From Clonostachys chloroleuca (Eukaryota; Ascomycota; Sordariomycetes; Hypocreales; Bionectriaceae), in assembly GCA_037952775.1 (NCBI GenBank), contig JBANAY010000003.1:3162001-3226000 (forward strand): a stretch of DNA of 64,000 nucleotides. The letters run 5' to 3'. Position 1 is the stretch's first letter; each line of letters opens with the position of its first letter. This document shows positions 61,148-64,000 of the stretch, piece after piece. The notes beneath the pieces are model-generated. The model was not told where the DNA came from, ran no database searches, and saw nothing but the letters and a program-made list of their open reading frames with translations. Both the position numbers and the translations under genes were made by a program.

Positions 61148-64000
61148 CTACTCGAGCAAAAGTGATTCTTCGTGGAGGACACCAAATAAAGCTTCAATCT
61201 CCTCGCGGACCTTTTTGAGCTCCTCAGCCACCTGTGCCGTCACGAGCGTGTATGCATAAAGGAGAGCGTAGTCGCTCTCGTCCGCGATGGCGGCGTGGCC
61301 ATTGTTGATGAGCCGGTCGGCCATGTGGTCCTTGCGGAATTGGTATATCTTGCCCAGGAGGCGGTCCTTGTTACGGTCGACGGTAGGGATGGCATCCGTG
61401 AGGGGGTACTCGAGCATGATGCAGGAAGCGAGTACCTGGAATACGTGGCAGATTCGCTGGCACAGTTGTTCGCGTTCCTCGGCTGTGAAGTCGAGAAGGG
61501 CGCATTCTCCCTCGGATAGCTGCGCACGCTTCTGGCCGATGAGTCGCATGGCATAGAAACCATCCAGGATGTGTTTGGTTGAGCGCATGATCCTGCCGTA
61601 AGATGCAGTCGGGAAGGGGCCTCGCAGCTCGAATTCGGCCTGAGCGGAAGTTCTGAGGCTTTCAAGCTTGTAGGCTAGATTTCATCATGTGAGTTCACAT
61701 ATTCTTTGTAATAAATCGAGATAAGATAGATCGGCCACTTACCATAACGTTGAAGTGCGGCCTGCTCGCCCTCTCGCATATAGTCGGGCAGACTTCTCGA
61801 GTCCTTTAGAACAGCCAGCGGGCCACGTTTCCAAATAAGACCCATCTGAAGGTAGAGAACCGCGAGACCTTCACGGAATTTGCGACGAGCAGAGATAGGC
61901 CACACCAATCGACAGAATATCATTCCCCAAAGAATTCCAATTGTCACGGCGACAACACGATGGAAAGCAATTTCAAAGATCATGGGGCTTGTTCCACCTT
62001 CATCGTCATCGTCGTCGTCTACATCCTGAGAGATGCTGTAGGCATAAAGCGTGATCACATTGTATGCCAACAGACAGATTCTGCCCATGGAAGCGTTGTT
62101 GAGAACCACGATCAGATACGAGTTCCAGAGCGCAACAAGCCAGCCCAGGAAGGCCAACAAGAAAGGGTTCTCTTGGCCGATGATCCAGGCTACCACTGCG
62201 CAGGCAGCGCCAATCAGGGTTCCGATAAATCTAGACGTACTGGTGGTGTTAGAGGCACCTGTTGTCATAGCGACAACAATCATGTAGGATAAGAGCCCCC
62301 ATTCACCTCTCCATGTCTCATAGATGGGGCGTGTACTAGGAATGAAAGCAAATTGGGCATATAGTATAGCACCAATGCAAACCTTGACACCAAAGATAAT
62401 ATCCTCTCGTGTCAAAAAGCGCATTAATTTGAGTACCTTTTGTGAGAATGCCCTCTTGATCCTATTAGCATGAGGTGCAGCATCCCAATTGAAGGTATCT
62501 CGGCGCGAGATCATCTGCTTGGGTATTCCTTTTGGCAGGGCGCTTTGCTTGAGACGATTGACTTTCTGGCTGGGAAGAAGTTCCTCTTGCTCGGGATCCG
62601 TAAATCGGAGGCCTTCTTTCTTCCTTGCAAAGCTCCAGTGTTTCCAAATCTTGAGCCAATTCCAGCTCAGATTCGAAGACTCCTGCACAAACTGGAGGTC
62701 TTCGAGGACAAGAAGGTAGGCATCCATCTCCTCTGCCACGGCTCGCAAACTGAAAGAGAAATGCCCGCATGCAGCAGCCACTTCTTCGAAATCTGCCTGT
62801 ATCTCCTCGGACCGCGAACGCCCTAGCTCCACGCTTGTATAGAGGTCCTGAAGGGCCTTTCCCCTTGCTTCGTTGTACAGGGCAAGAGCATCTTGCAGAC
62901 TTCGTCGTAGCTGAGTGTTCACCTTCACGTGTGTAATAGGGTCGTCGCCAAAGGGTGATTCCCTCAGAGCTTCAGATAGAGTATAAGATAAGGATTTCAT
63001 CGAAGGGCCAAGGAGCTCGATGAAATGGGCGAAAATATCGGAGGGGTAGCGGAACATGGGTGTTTGATCCAGTGAAGGGTCCGATTTAGGTCGGGGGAGG
63101 TTCTTTTGAGACTTTTGGCCTTCATCTGATTCATTGATGGTAGATAGGTCTCCTATCGGGGCCACGAACAACTCAGACAACGTACGAGGTATCTTTGGCG
63201 ACGTCTGAGGGCTAAGAACGAGGGGCATGTTATCCAGAATTTGCTGGCTTCCTGTAGGTGTCTCTTTTAGGAGAGTGAATTGGGTGTCGAGCGCACTTCG
63301 GAGACCCGCGATGGCTTGTGACAGCCTCTCCACCGACTTCACAAGGGCTTTATCTAGTTGATATAGCTTCTCTCTCCCAACAACATAATACTCATTCTTG
63401 GCCTCCCGTGTCATCTTGGTGATTTGCGAGTAGGCACTGTTGTAACTGTCTCTAATTTGAGCATACTCCTTGTTCTTCAGTTCCTCTTCGGATCCGTTAA
63501 GGAAACTCTCAGAGATAATCGATAACTTGTCGCTAAGGGCCAATGATGCTTTGACAATGGCGGTTCGTAAAACTCGTCGAGCCGAGACTGGCCAGACGAG
63601 AAAATTGATGGCAGATGTAAACGAGATGCCCAAGACAAGCATCTTCATGACCTGCACAATCTTAACAGCCGAGAAATAACCATCCTGGATGGACTCCTCT
63701 TTGGTGACGACTGAGATGATGGCAATTGATGTCAACGTAGATCCGACATTGACCAGGGGTTGGTTCATCTTTTGTTTCACCCAACCGACAAACCCAAGAC
63801 CACCGCCGATACAGATAACCAAGACGAGGAAGTGCGCCGCATCAACAATCTCGAGCTTCCGCCCAAAGATGACAATGAGCATCGATAGCAGACAAACCAA
63901 CACGGCATATATCACGGCGATGATGGCGATCGCAATGGCTTCCAGCATTGATCCAGCAGAGCGAGCAGGGTTAAAATAGACAGTCAAAGTCGCAACGACG
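61148..64000 (-). CDS. Bre4/aromatic-acid-exporter-like membrane protein (5' end outside window)
   Basis: Exons (minus): >64000-61743 and 61674-61148; the frame is open to the right edge (VVATLTVYFNPARSAGSML), so the true start is outside, and at least 927 residues are present. The architecture matches the fungal Bre4 / DUF2421 / ArAE_2 group: an N-terminal membrane block with LEAIAIAIIAVIYAVLVCLL and a second hydrophobic run ending in INFLVWPVSARRVLRTAIV, a long cytosolic helical region, and a second membrane block (FGVKVCIGAILYAQFAFIP, FIGTLIGAACAVVAWIIG, FHRVVAVTIGILWGMIFCRLVWPISARRKFR). The paired WPVSARR/WPISARR motifs mark two homologous halves. The C-terminal helical DUF2421-like region follows the intron (GTAAGTGG...TCTAG). 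Transport of aromatic acids is known for bacterial relatives; the substrate here is unknown. Confidence 0.85.

Noticed and set aside
63985..63987. Start codon of the Bre4-like gene at the right edge
   Set aside because: This is a TTG inside a frame that is open to the window end, so the gene simply continues beyond the edge.

Overview
The window is nuclear DNA from a filamentous ascomycete, most likely a sordariomycete and probably hypocrealean. The genes are spread over both strands, carry short introns (mostly 45-90 nt, GT-AG, with CTAAC/CTGAC-like branch sites) and encode typical fungal proteins: a Sln1-type hybrid histidine kinase, Mpe1, Get3, Snf1, isocitrate lyase, neutral trehalase, a Cdc50-family protein and a STAND/ankyrin protein. 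There are no bacterial operon features. Gene order alone does not fix genus or species.

Layout, left to right. 0-20 kb holds housekeeping genes: sln1 (5' end outside the window), maf1, AP-1 sigma, the glutamate-cysteine ligase regulatory subunit, bud32, an unrecognised one-helix membrane protein, spt16 and a Cdc50/Lem3 flippase subunit. 20.1-25.2 kb is a 5 kb gene-poor block that is AT-rich at about 21-23 kb. 25.2-44.6 kb is again gene-dense: an unrecognised basic protein, 5-hydroxyisourate hydrolase, get3, mpe1, a Dug1-type dipeptidase, a Yippee-like protein, neutral trehalase and isocitrate lyase. 44.6-53.8 kb looks accessory: a broken NLR-like gene (STAND N-terminal region, NACHT-type NTPase, ankyrin repeats, CorA-like membrane tail) and a fungal HNH-like protein with an acidic repeat tail. 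53.8-64 kb returns to core genes: snf1, a small protein with a possible mitochondrial leader, dpb2 and a Bre4/aromatic-acid-exporter-like membrane protein cut by the right edge.

Functional links. Trehalase, isocitrate lyase and Snf1 all belong to carbon and stress metabolism. Spt16, Maf1, Mpe1, Dpb2 and Bud32 are essential or near-essential chromatin, transcription, RNA and replication factors. Several of these conserved genes need a one- or two-base correction to read through, often at a homopolymer. I read that as consensus error rather than real gene loss. The NLR-like gene is different, because it also has three in-frame nonsense codons inside otherwise conserved coding sequence.

Main points for a second look: the NACHT-ankyrin-CorA architecture and its decay, the repeated frame breaks in core genes, a GC-AG intron in mpe1, the HNH-like protein whose usual core His is Pro, and two-start or leader-bearing enzymes. 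All exon boundaries were placed by eye from splice sites and reading-frame continuity.
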